64,000 nucleotides of DNA, taken from contig CAMELV010000007.1 in the NCBI GenBank assembly GCA_945925985.1, forward strand, positions 62,001-126,000. The letters are read 5' to 3'. This DNA comes from Comamonas sp. lk (GTDB lineage: Bacteria > Pseudomonadota > Gammaproteobacteria > Burkholderiales > Burkholderiaceae_C). How positions within the stretch are numbered: position 1 is the first letter of the stretch; every line of letters starts with the position of its first letter. The notes under the pieces were generated by a model. It had not been told where the DNA came from. It ran no database searches and saw only the letters and a list, made by a program, of their open reading frames with translations. The position numbers were made by a program, and so were the translations under genes. This document shows positions 16,322 to 24,159 of the stretch, piece by piece.

Positions 16322-17160
16322 TTGACCTTCAAACCGTGCTCTTTGAATCGGTTCGCGGTGACATCGTGGCCTTGGACAGTGCAGCTGATGTTTTGCCACG
16401 CAACAGGGGACGAGACGTGTTGGTCACGGCATCCTATATCGGGGTACTACCTGCTCGTCTGGTTCACGATCAACTGCCTCGTGCTGTGATCGGCTTCGAT
16501 GGTGGTGTTGGTCCGCAGGGCGCGAACATCGCTGGCCTTTGGTATTACGAGGCCTTGAACATACCTGCGGCGGCAGTGGATGTGATGTCGATCATCCTGG
16601 GCGACGGCGTCGATGTCTATGACAACGGACGCGTCAGTTTCTTCAACCGCCCGGCTGCTGACTGCGGCGTGCTCATAGGAATGCCAGCCCGGGAGGCGGC
16701 ACACCTGATGCTCAAACACGAACCAGGCAAACCAACGGCCTATCAGGTTACCAACCGACAGGTCGTTCATCAAAGCACTGCCGGCCGTCAGGTCGTGGTC
16801 ACTGATTCCATCATATTCGGCACCGAAGCTGACAAGGCTAACGTGCTGGTTACCGCGGGGCACACCGGCCGAAGTGGCGCCAGACACATCATCAACGTTC
16901 ATCCGTTTGGGTTCATTTGTTCAGACGGAGGACGCGGCCGGAACGACTCTGGCATGGCCGGTCTGGCACTAACCAACGACGCCGGCATAGCAGGCGCGAC
17001 GGTCGATGCCAAGCTTGCACGAATGGGCGACGGCATGAGCACCTATGACGATGGCATCGTGAGTGCAGCCAACACCTTGGCACTTAGCTGTGGGGTGAAG
17101 GTCGGGATGACCGCCAAGGATGCCGCACTTTGCCTGGTCAACCGTTGTCAAGCGTTCTGA
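16318..17160 (+). CDS. Unrecognised protein made of two internal repeats (copy 1)
   Basis: A 280-residue protein of a family I do not recognise, without a signal peptide or membrane segment. Residues 18-131 and 158-273 are two divergent copies of one unit. Each has an Asp-Ser opening (LDSAAD; TDSIIF), a strand VLVTA followed by SYIG or GHTG, a cleft-like DGG (FDGGVGPQGA; SDGGRGRNDS), AGL, then A..VD.....GDG and a turn-rich YD.G..S..N segment. The best conserved residues between the halves, and with the paralogue at 38628, are Asp, Gly, Asn and Ser, which suggests a ligand or metal site repeated twice. It ends the operon SDR - transporter - SDR - P450 - P450. Its 3' end overlaps the convergent crotonase gene by 23 bases. 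An enzymatic role in the pathway is inferred only from context. Confidence 0.8.
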   Translation: MIDLQTVLFESVRGDIVALDSAADVLPRNRGRDVLVTASYIGVLPARLVHDQLPRAVIGFDGGVGPQGANIAGLWYYEALNIPAAAVDVMSIILGDGVDVYDNGRVSFFNRPAADCGVLIGMPAREAAHLMLKHEPGKPTAYQVTNRQVVHQSTAGRQVVVTDSIIFGTEADKANVLVTAGHTGRSGARHIINVHPFGFICSDGGRGRNDSGMAGLALTNDAGIAGATVDAKLARMGDGMSTYDDGIVSAANTLALSCGVKVGMTAKDAALCLVNRCQAF

Positions 17161-17944
17161 ATACAGGCGGACGTTTTTCCAGAAAGGCATTGACAGCCTC
17201 CCGATGGTCTTCAGTCTGGTGCGACAAAGCCTGGAACCCAGCAGCCATCTCAAGGTGTGTGTCCAAACGGGTGTACATGGCCTCGCGCTGTAGTCGCTTA
17301 GCCAAGCGAACCGCATGGCTCGGGTTCGCCGCAATTCGCTGCGCCAGGACACGTGCGGTGGCCATTAAATCCTCGGGCGCGACCACGCGCGAAACGAGGC
17401 CCCACTGTGCAGCGACTTCGGCTGAGATTGGGTCGCCGGTGTACATCATTTCCGCAGCCCTGGACAAGCCGATGATGCGGGGCAATAGCCAAGCACCGCC
17501 GTCACCGGGGATGATGCCCAGTTTGACGAAGCTTTCTGCAAATTTGGCCTTATCCGATGCAATGCGAATGTCGCACATACAAGCCAGGTCAAGCCCGGCA
17601 CCCATCGCTGCGCCATTGACTGCCGCAATCACAGGGACCTCCAGATTAAACAGCGCCAGTGGCAGCCTTTGGATGCCGGTACGGTATTCTTGTCTGATCT
17701 GCATACCACTGACTTCACCCGTGCTCTGCCGCAACATATTGCGGACATCACCACCCGAGGAAAAGGCAGTACCCGCTCCGGTCAGTATGACAGCCCTCAC
17801 GCTTGGATCCCCATGGATTCGGTCGATGGCGGCCAACAGTTCCGGCACGGCGGTGTTACCGGTCAAGGGGTTGCGTCGTTCAGGCTCATTCATCGTCAAT
17901 GTCACGATGTGCTGGTCCTGGTCGTAGTTCAGAAAGTCTGGCAT
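17138..17944 (-). CDS. Enoyl-CoA hydratase/isomerase family protein
   Basis: A 268-residue crotonase-fold protein. The oxyanion-hole segments are AFSSGGDV (about residue 68) and NGAAMGAGLDLACMCD. The second catalytic position carries Glu (FAESFVKLG), followed by IPGDGGAWLLPR. At the first catalytic position (GLDLA) it has Asp where hydratases have Glu, so isomerisation or a variant reaction is possible. The ATG at 17944 is preceded by CAGGATAACC and was preferred to the upstream start at 17980. It is transcribed divergently from the acyl-CoA dehydrogenase pair at 18062. Its last 23 bases overlap the preceding convergent gene. Confidence 0.88.
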   Translation of the reverse strand: MPDFLNYDQDQHIVTLTMNEPERRNPLTGNTAVPELLAAIDRIHGDPSVRAVILTGAGTAFSSGGDVRNMLRQSTGEVSGMQIRQEYRTGIQRLPLALFNLEVPVIAAVNGAAMGAGLDLACMCDIRIASDKAKFAESFVKLGIIPGDGGAWLLPRIIGLSRAAEMMYTGDPISAEVAAQWGLVSRVVAPEDLMATARVLAQRIAANPSHAVRLAKRLQREAMYTRLDTHLEMAAGFQALSHQTEDHREAVNAFLEKRPPVFRTLDNG

Positions 17945-18061
17945 GTGGTTATCCTGCGTGGGCCTTTGGAATAATGGCAAAACCGATATGCTATCGCGCT
18001 GCAGCGCTCATGGAACGCTAAAGTTCAGTTGTTTGTACAGCCGATCACACCGGAGAGATTT

Positions 18062-19219
18062 GTGAGCAGTTTATTGAGTCAATTAAGACTGGCATCCTTA
18101 CCAGCTGGCGCCCAGGCCTTGCGGGCTGAGGTCAAAACATTTCTGGCGGCCGCGCTTGGCGCCGCCAGCGCAGATGTCCGAGCTCGCTCATGGATGGGCT
18201 TTGATGCTGGCTTCAGTCGCGCGCTGGCAAGCCGTGGCTGGGTCGGTGTGACTCTGCCCGCTGAATACGGTGGTGCCAACCTGGACGCTTTTGACCGCTA
18301 TGTGTTGGTGGAAGAACTGCTGGCTGCCGGCGCTCCGGTGGCAGCCCACTGGATTGCAGACCGTCAAAGCGGACCCCTGATCCTCAAATTTGGCACCGCG
18401 GCGCAGAAAGCCTTTTTTCTACCCAAAATCTGCCGAGCCGAGGTGTTTTTTTGTATCGGCATGAGCGAACCCGGCGCCGGCTCAGACCTGGCCAGCGTCA
18501 GTACGCGCGCCACCCCCAAAGATGGCGGTTGGGTTCTCAACGGCCAAAAAATATGGACTACCAACGCGCACCATTGTCAGTACATGATTGCCTTGGTGCG
18601 CAGCTCGGGCGAGCGAGAAGATCGCCAAGCTGGCTTATCGCAATTCATCATTGATTTATCACTCCCAGGCGTGACGGTCAGGCCCATCCGTGACTTGAGT
18701 GGGGATGCGCATTTTTCCGAGGTCTTTTTTGACAATGTGCAGCTGGCAAATGATGCCCTAATCGGTGCCGAAGGCAGCGGCTGGGCTCAGGTGAACGCAG
18801 AGCTGGCCTTCGAGCGCAGCGGACCTGAGCGGGTTTACTCCAGCATCGTCCTGCTGGAACTTTGGATCCGCATGCTGCGTCAAAACCCAACGGGCCAACT
18901 GCAAGCCGCCAAAGTTGGACGTATGGCTGTGCACTTGGCTGCGCTGCGTAATATGTCAATCACTGTGACCGCCAAGCTCGCGCTGGGCGAGAGCCCGGTG
19001 GTGGAGGCAGCGCTGGTCAAGGACCTCGGCACTGAGTTCGAGCAAATGATTCCTCAATTGATCGAAGCCAGCGTAAGCGTCGACGCTCAAGGCGAGCTGG
19101 AGGCTGAGCTTCACCGCACGCTGGCCTATGTCAGTCAGATGTCGCCCAGTTACTCACTCCGGGGGGGCACACGTGAGATCCTCCGCGGCATGATCGCCCG
19201 CGGGCTTGGTCTGCGCTGA
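18062..19219 (+). CDS. Acyl-CoA dehydrogenase, first of a dissimilar pair
   Basis: A 385-residue flavoprotein. It has the family motif FFCIGMSEPGAGSDLAS (about residue 135), VLNGQKIWTTNAHHC, and a C-terminal domain with VKDLGTEFEQ. At the end, where most members have YEG.SEIQ with the catalytic Glu, it reads SLRGGTREILR. GTG at 18062 is preceded by CGGAGAG; an in-frame TTG at 18029 has no such site. The following gene encodes a second, shorter dehydrogenase. This pairing is known for heterotetrameric acyl-CoA dehydrogenases of steroid side-chain degradation, and it is inferred here from arrangement. Confidence 0.9.
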   Translation: MSSLLSQLRLASLPAGAQALRAEVKTFLAAALGAASADVRARSWMGFDAGFSRALASRGWVGVTLPAEYGGANLDAFDRYVLVEELLAAGAPVAAHWIADRQSGPLILKFGTAAQKAFFLPKICRAEVFFCIGMSEPGAGSDLASVSTRATPKDGGWVLNGQKIWTTNAHHCQYMIALVRSSGEREDRQAGLSQFIIDLSLPGVTVRPIRDLSGDAHFSEVFFDNVQLANDALIGAEGSGWAQVNAELAFERSGPERVYSSIVLLELWIRMLRQNPTGQLQAAKVGRMAVHLAALRNMSITVTAKLALGESPVVEAALVKDLGTEFEQMIPQLIEASVSVDAQGELEAELHRTLAYVSQMSPSYSLRGGTREILRGMIARGLGLR

Positions 19220-19296
19220 CCTTCGACGATCCCTAAGCTATGCGAATGAACACACCAATCATCTATGAACACTGACCGTTTAACGGAGACCTGCGC

Positions 19297-20274
19297 ATGA
19301 TCCTCGAAGCATTGGAACGGGTCCTAGACGACCACTGCAATAGTGCCGCAGTTCGGCGAATCGAAGCAGGTGATCGGGCAGGCCCATTGTGGGACACGAT
19401 CGAGCAAGGCGGTTTTTTAGATATCCTGCAGCCCGAGGAATTGGGCGGTGCCGCGCTGCCTTTACCAGACCTGTTTCCTATTTTGGAGTGCCTGGGTCGG
19501 CACTGCGTCGCCCTACCCATTGCCCAGTCGATCGTGGCGCGTGCCCTTGTGGGCGCGCAAGCCACTTTGCCGCCCGGACTGGTGACCATTGCCAACCGGT
19601 TGCAGCACACTGCAAATGGTGACCTGTCCTGCGTGCGCACGCCTTACGGGTTATTGGCCGACTATGTGCTGACCCATGATGGTGAGTCCATGCTGTTGAT
19701 GCCATGTGCAGGGGCAGAGCGCACCTGCGTTGGTGATCCCAGGAACGCGACGGCCACGCTCACATGGCGCGATGTGGCGCCAGTCATGCAGTTGGTCGGG
19801 GACGCACAAGCTCTATCAGCCTTTACGGCTGCCATGGCGGCGGCCATGCTGAGCGGCGCCATGCAGCAGACCTTCGACATGGCTTTGGCGTACTGCAACA
19901 CCCGAGTCCAATTTGGCAAGTCCATCGGCAAGTTCCAGGCGTTGCAGCAGCAGTTGAGCGTGATGGCCGAGCATGTCCTGGCTGGGGCGATTGCGGCTGA
20001 GTGTGCATTCCGCTCCAAAGGCTTGGCGCCCAGTGCGCTGGCGGGCGCCATGGCCAAATCGCGTACCAGCGAGGCGGCCAGCCTGGTCGCGGCGACAGCT
20101 CACGCGGTACACGGGGCGATCGGCATGACCGACGAATATGATCTGGGCCTTCTGACGCGCCGACTGCACGACTGGCGAATGAGTTATGGCGCAGAGGACT
20201 ATTGGAACCAAATCATTGGTCAACAGATCCTCAGCGGGAGCGGGACGCTGGTAGATCAGGTGCGCGATATCTAA
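19297..20274 (+). CDS. Short acyl-CoA dehydrogenase-like protein, second of the pair
   Basis: A 325-residue, relatively short acyl-CoA dehydrogenase homologue. The N-terminal FLDILQPEELGGAALPL and the C-terminal HGAIGMTDEYDLGLLTRR are clear. The middle beta-domain is reduced: the usual MSEPxAGSD and NGxKxW motifs are missing and only short strands remain. ARTRVQFG-type features appear as NTRVQFGKSIGKFQ. The final helix reads SYGAEDYW, which offers a Glu near the catalytic position. A complementary subunit of the dehydrogenase at 18062 is the best reading. ACGGAGACC precedes the ATG at 19297. It ends 33 bases before the convergent DUF35 gene. Confidence 0.85.
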   Translation: MILEALERVLDDHCNSAAVRRIEAGDRAGPLWDTIEQGGFLDILQPEELGGAALPLPDLFPILECLGRHCVALPIAQSIVARALVGAQATLPPGLVTIANRLQHTANGDLSCVRTPYGLLADYVLTHDGESMLLMPCAGAERTCVGDPRNATATLTWRDVAPVMQLVGDAQALSAFTAAMAAAMLSGAMQQTFDMALAYCNTRVQFGKSIGKFQALQQQLSVMAEHVLAGAIAAECAFRSKGLAPSALAGAMAKSRTSEAASLVAATAHAVHGAIGMTDEYDLGLLTRRLHDWRMSYGAEDYWNQIIGQQILSGSGTLVDQVRDI

Positions 20275-20307
20275 ACCAGCCCGCAGGCAAGGCCAGAGCG
20301 CTGACAA

Positions 20308-20742
20308 TCAGCCTGCCCAAGGGGCAAACCTGGGTACCGCTACACCCTCAGAGAAATCATCCCAGACCACCATCACCTTCATACCGACAGCAAGGTCAGC
20401 CAGCTCGACATCCACTACATTGCTGATCAGACGAACACTGCCACCGCCCTCTAGAGTGATCACGGCGGGCACATAGGGAAGGTGCTCAGTCATGCCAGGC
20501 AAAATGGCACGCTCTACGACGGTGTAAGAGTAAACCTCGCCCAACCCTGACAATGTCCGCCAGTCAATCTGTTGCGACTGGCATGTAGGACAAAATGGCG
20601 TCGGTGGCATGCGGCAGGCCCCGCAACCGGTGCACTGTGCCACCACCAGTGAGTGACGCGCTGCGGCATCCCAAAAAGGCTTGGTCCAGGCGTTAGTCGC
20701 CAGTTTGAACAGCTCCGGTGGAGGGCGCTTAGCGATCGCCAT
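20308..20742 (-). CDS. DUF35 OB-fold/zinc-ribbon protein
   Basis: A 144-residue two-domain protein. The N-terminal rubredoxin-like zinc ribbon has CTGCGAC and CPTC (about residues 37-55), and the C-terminal OB-fold contains VYSYTVVERA and VPAVITLEGGG. Such proteins are partners of thiolase-like enzymes. In actinobacterial steroid side-chain degradation a DUF35 domain completes the Ltp2 retro-aldolase, and elsewhere DUF35 proteins pair with acyl-CoA thiolases. The adjacent upstream gene is exactly such a thiolase homologue, and the two start/stop sites are two bases apart. It is the last gene of the eight-gene minus operon. Confidence 0.9.
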   Translation of the reverse strand: MAIAKRPPPELFKLATNAWTKPFWDAAARHSLVVAQCTGCGACRMPPTPFCPTCQSQQIDWRTLSGLGEVYSYTVVERAILPGMTEHLPYVPAVITLEGGGSVRLISNVVDVELADLAVGMKVMVVWDDFSEGVAVPRFAPWAG

Positions 20743-20743
20743 A

Positions 20744-21922
20744 TCAATTAGCCAAGATCAAACCGCTCACCGGGATGATGGATGGGCCGCCGGTCACCAG
20801 CGCCAGTCGGGCGCCCTCGACCTGGTTGACGGCCCTACCGCGCAACTGCTCAACCGCCTCGCGCACGTGGGTCATGCCCCAGACATAGCCACAAGACAGC
20901 TGGCCGCCGTCGGTGTTGACCGGCAGCCTGCCGCCTCGGAGACGGATTGCGCCACTTCGCACAAAAGGACCACCCTCGCCTTTCTCGCAAAATCCATAGT
21001 CCTCCAGCTGCATGATGACTTGCGAGGTGAAATGGTCATAGATTTGGGCCACATCAATGTCTTTAGGGTCCACCCCAGCTGCTGCGAACAAACGCTTGGC
21101 AACTGCGGCATGCCCTGAGGATGCAAAGCTTTCATCTGGCATATTCATCCAATAGATGGAGCGACCCCAATCCCGCGAACCTCCATGGCAGCCGGCGAGA
21201 ATGCGAACGGGCGCCTGGCGCAAGTCCCGGGCACGCTCCGCGGAGGTCACGATCACTGCCACGGCCCCGTCGTTTTCGAGGCAAAAATCGTACAGGCAAT
21301 GCGGGTCGGCGAGCATCGGTGCTTTGAAGTAGTCCTCACGAGACATTGGTTGACGCAACGTCGCGTTGGGGTTGGTCACCGCATTAGCGCGCGTTGACAT
21401 GGCGACCTCAGCGAAATCTTCCCGGGTCGTCCCGTAAAGGTGCATATGCCTGCGGGCCAACAAAGCGAACATGTGGCCCGGCCCAACCAATCCGGCAGCT
21501 GAAAAGAAAGCGTTTTCTTGCGTGGCTGGATAAGCAGCAGTAATCGATCCGAAGCGCTGCGCACCTTGCTGATTCGCACCAACGCAGACCACAACGTCGG
21601 CCTGTCCGCTGACGATGGCAGCGCTGGCAAGTCCAATGGCTCCGGCCGAGCCGCCGCCGGTGCCGGTTAGCGTCGCAGAGAATCGGACTTCAGGGATGCC
21701 CAATGTCTCAGCCAAGAGCGCCGTATCAAAGCCACCAGCAAAATAGGCAAATCCATCAATATTCTGTACCTTCAACCCGGCATCATGCACGGCCGCCAGA
21801 ATTGATTTACCAACCAGTTCCTCAAGCGTCTGAGGCGTGGACGTGCCACGCTTGTAGTAAGGCGTCGCACCAAGCCCAACGATCGCCGTCTTGTCTCTGA
21901 TCACGTCAGCCGCCTGAGGCAC
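20744..21922 (-). CDS. Thiolase-superfamily (SCP2/Ltp2-like) protein
   Basis: A 392-residue thiolase-fold protein of the lipid-transfer (SCP2-thiolase) type. It begins with KTAIVGLGATPYYKRG and has VVCVGANQQG, IYDHFTSQV and LPVNTDGGQLSCGY. The position of the nucleophilic Cys of true thiolases reads TGTGGGSAGA, with no Cys. This is also the case in Ltp2-type retro-aldolases, which cleave beta-hydroxyacyl-CoA side chains. With the neighbouring DUF35 gene it probably forms an aldolase complex (inference from family and context). GTG at 21922 is the first in-frame start and lacks a clear ribosome-binding site. Confidence 0.88.
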   Translation of the reverse strand: MPQAADVIRDKTAIVGLGATPYYKRGTSTPQTLEELVGKSILAAVHDAGLKVQNIDGFAYFAGGFDTALLAETLGIPEVRFSATLTGTGGGSAGAIGLASAAIVSGQADVVVCVGANQQGAQRFGSITAAYPATQENAFFSAAGLVGPGHMFALLARRHMHLYGTTREDFAEVAMSTRANAVTNPNATLRQPMSREDYFKAPMLADPHCLYDFCLENDGAVAVIVTSAERARDLRQAPVRILAGCHGGSRDWGRSIYWMNMPDESFASSGHAAVAKRLFAAAGVDPKDIDVAQIYDHFTSQVIMQLEDYGFCEKGEGGPFVRSGAIRLRGGRLPVNTDGGQLSCGYVWGMTHVREAVEQLRGRAVNQVEGARLALVTGGPSIIPVSGLILAN

Positions 21923-21972
21923 AACAAAAATGACATGAGCAGATTCTGTGAAGACTGATGCTCAAGGCCACA

Positions 21973-23136
21973 TCAACCAAGCTGCGCGTGGCTCTTGATC
22001 AGGTTGCGCGCGATGACCAGCTTTTGAATCTCTGAAGCGCCCTCGTAGATGCGCATCGGGCGAGCCTCACGGTAGAGCTGCTCAATGATGTGGCCGCGCG
22101 TCACGCCCTTACCGCCCAGCAATTGCACTGCCCGGTCTACGATTCGACCGGCCGCCTCGCTACCCGCCAGTTTTGCCATGCAGGCCTCGTAGGCACCGCG
22201 TTCCCCGCGGACGTCGTGCGCCCATGCCGCCCGATACACCAGCAGGGCGGCGCCCTCCAGATCAGTGGCCATGTCAGCCAACGCCATTTGCACGCCTTCA
22301 AGCCCATGCATGGGCTTACCAAACAAGCGACGTTGTTCTGTATGCGCCAGCGTCTCATGCAGTGCGCGACGCGCCAACCCAACACCAGCGGCCCCAACCG
22401 AAGGACGAAAAATATCGAAGGCGGCCATGGCAGCCTTGAAGCCCTGCCCCGCATCACCGATTCGGTTGGCCACAGGGACTTTGCAGTCTTCAAAGCGAAG
22501 GCTGGCGGCGGGGTGCGGCGCGATGAATTCAATAGGATCGCTGACGTGAAGACCGGGCGTATCGGCATCGACCAGAAACATCGTCAGTCCGCGCGCGCCC
22601 GGCGCTTCGCCAGTCCGCGCTACCACCAAGTAGTGATCGGCCATACCGGCGTTTGAGATCAGGGTTTTAGCGCCATTCAAAACGTAATGGGCCCCATCGA
22701 GCCTCGCCTCGGTGGTCATCGACGCCACGTCCGAACCGGTTTCCGGCTCGGTCAAGGCAAACGCCGCGATGCGCTGCCCGCGCCGGCACGGCTCCAAGTA
22801 CTGTTCGCGTTGCGCCTCGGTGCCAAACCGCCGAATCGCCATGGTCCCTATGCCTTGCATCGCAAACATCGCGTCAGCAAGCGCATGCTGATAGGTCAGT
22901 CCCTCCCGGATCAGGCAGACCGACCGGACGTCAAACGGGGCGTCACCACTGGGCACAGCGTAGTCAAGCAAGCCAGCGGCACCCAGGCTTCGCACCATCG
23001 CCTTGCATTCGTCATGCATGCTGGCGTACACCTTGCCATGGTTCTCGGCGTTCCAGGCATTTATCCGCTCTGCAAGCGCTTCGTGAGTTGAATCAAAAAA
23101 TGGCCAGGGCCACAGGCCCCATGAGTTAGTAGACAT
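21973..23136 (-). CDS. Acyl-CoA dehydrogenase
   Basis: A 387-residue FAD enzyme that introduces the alpha-beta double bond of an acyl-CoA. Motifs in order: AFALTEPETGSDVASM (about residue 120), VLNGAKTLISNAG, then KPMHGLEGVQMALADM and QLLGGKGV. The C-terminal MRIYEGASEIQK carries the expected catalytic Glu. Unlike the pair at 18062/19297 it has all the usual motifs and so is a complete homomeric type. It lies between the aldo/keto reductase and the thiolase-like gene in the minus operon. Confidence 0.93.
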   Translation of the reverse strand: MSTNSWGLWPWPFFDSTHEALAERINAWNAENHGKVYASMHDECKAMVRSLGAAGLLDYAVPSGDAPFDVRSVCLIREGLTYQHALADAMFAMQGIGTMAIRRFGTEAQREQYLEPCRRGQRIAAFALTEPETGSDVASMTTEARLDGAHYVLNGAKTLISNAGMADHYLVVARTGEAPGARGLTMFLVDADTPGLHVSDPIEFIAPHPAASLRFEDCKVPVANRIGDAGQGFKAAMAAFDIFRPSVGAAGVGLARRALHETLAHTEQRRLFGKPMHGLEGVQMALADMATDLEGAALLVYRAAWAHDVRGERGAYEACMAKLAGSEAAGRIVDRAVQLLGGKGVTRGHIIEQLYREARPMRIYEGASEIQKLVIARNLIKSHAQLG

Positions 23137-23144
23137 GCTGACTT

Positions 23145-24155
23145 TCAGGTCGTGGTTGGGCGCGGTGCGCCTTTGAAGTTGGCGTCATAGCGGGTACCGG
23201 CTGCGGCACCAATGGGCAGCAGATCCTCCAGTGCAATCCGCTCCCGGGGCGTCAACGCAATGGCCGCTGCACCCACGTTTTCTTCCAGGTATTTGATCCG
23301 CTTGGTGCCGGGGATCGGGATGATGCCCTGATCACGCCCCAGAATCCACGCCAGCGCAATCTGACCTGGTGTGCATTGCTTGCTGGCACACATCACCCGC
23401 AGTTGCTCAATCAGCGCCAGGTTCTTGTCGAAATTGTCGCCACGGAAACGGGGCGAGGACAGGCGAAAGTCATCTGATGCCAAGCTTTGCGAACTGGCAA
23501 TCGCGCCCGTCAGGAAACCTCGTCCCAAAGGGCTGTAGGCCACGAAGGTAATGCCGAGTTCACGGCACGTGGGCAACACATCCAACTCGGGCTCTCGCGT
23601 CCAGAGGGAATACTCCGACTGGATCGCCGCGACTGGATGGACCTTGTGCGCGCGTCGCAGCAGCTCAGCTGTGACCTCGGAAAGCCCGATCGCCCGAATT
23701 TTCCCCTCCCGGACTAGGTCGGACAATGCGCCCATGGTGTCCTCAATCGGAGTTTTCGGATCAGCCCGGTGCACGTAATAAAGGTCAATGGTTTCTATGC
23801 CCAGCCGCTTTAAAGAGTCTTCGCAACATTGGCGCATGTAGGGAGCCGAATTGTCGATATCCCGGTCATAGGTACTGCCCTGCGGACCCGTCGGGTCACG
23901 CACTACGCCAAATTTGCTCGCCAAGGTAACACGGTCGCGCTTGCCCTTGAGAAATTGCGCCAGCAACTGCTCGTTATGGCCCCGACCATACACATTGGAC
24001 GTGTCGTAATGCGTCACACCGAGCTCAAACGCCCGCTCCAGCGTCCGCATGGACTGCGCATCATCGCGCTCACCGTAAAACTCGGACATGCCCATGCAGC
24101 CTAAGCCAATCACGCTGCTGTTCAGCTCAGAATTGCCAATCTTGATAGCGTCCAT
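23145..24155 (-). CDS. Aldo/keto reductase
   Basis: A 336-residue (alpha/beta)8 NADPH-dependent oxidoreductase. The catalytic tetrad is visible: Asp and Tyr in THYDTSNVYGRG (about residue 50), Lys in TLASKFG and His in LYYVHRAD. The NADPH-binding end is IPIPGTKRIKYLEENV. Such enzymes reduce aldehydes or ketones to alcohols. The ATG at 24155 lies four bases after the thiolase stop and was preferred to a longer start inside that gene. It is the one gene of this operon outside the standard beta-oxidation cycle, so the substrate may carry an extra carbonyl. Confidence 0.9.
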   Translation of the reverse strand: MDAIKIGNSELNSSVIGLGCMGMSEFYGERDDAQSMRTLERAFELGVTHYDTSNVYGRGHNEQLLAQFLKGKRDRVTLASKFGVVRDPTGPQGSTYDRDIDNSAPYMRQCCEDSLKRLGIETIDLYYVHRADPKTPIEDTMGALSDLVREGKIRAIGLSEVTAELLRRAHKVHPVAAIQSEYSLWTREPELDVLPTCRELGITFVAYSPLGRGFLTGAIASSQSLASDDFRLSSPRFRGDNFDKNLALIEQLRVMCASKQCTPGQIALAWILGRDQGIIPIPGTKRIKYLEENVGAAAIALTPRERIALEDLLPIGAAAGTRYDANFKGAPRPTTT

Positions 24156-24159
24156 ATGA

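Noticed and set aside
20275-20307. GCAGGC/GCCTGC inverted repeat as a bidirectional terminator
   Set aside because: Six-base arms with a loop over 20 bases, one arm inside the DUF35 coding end, and no T-run.
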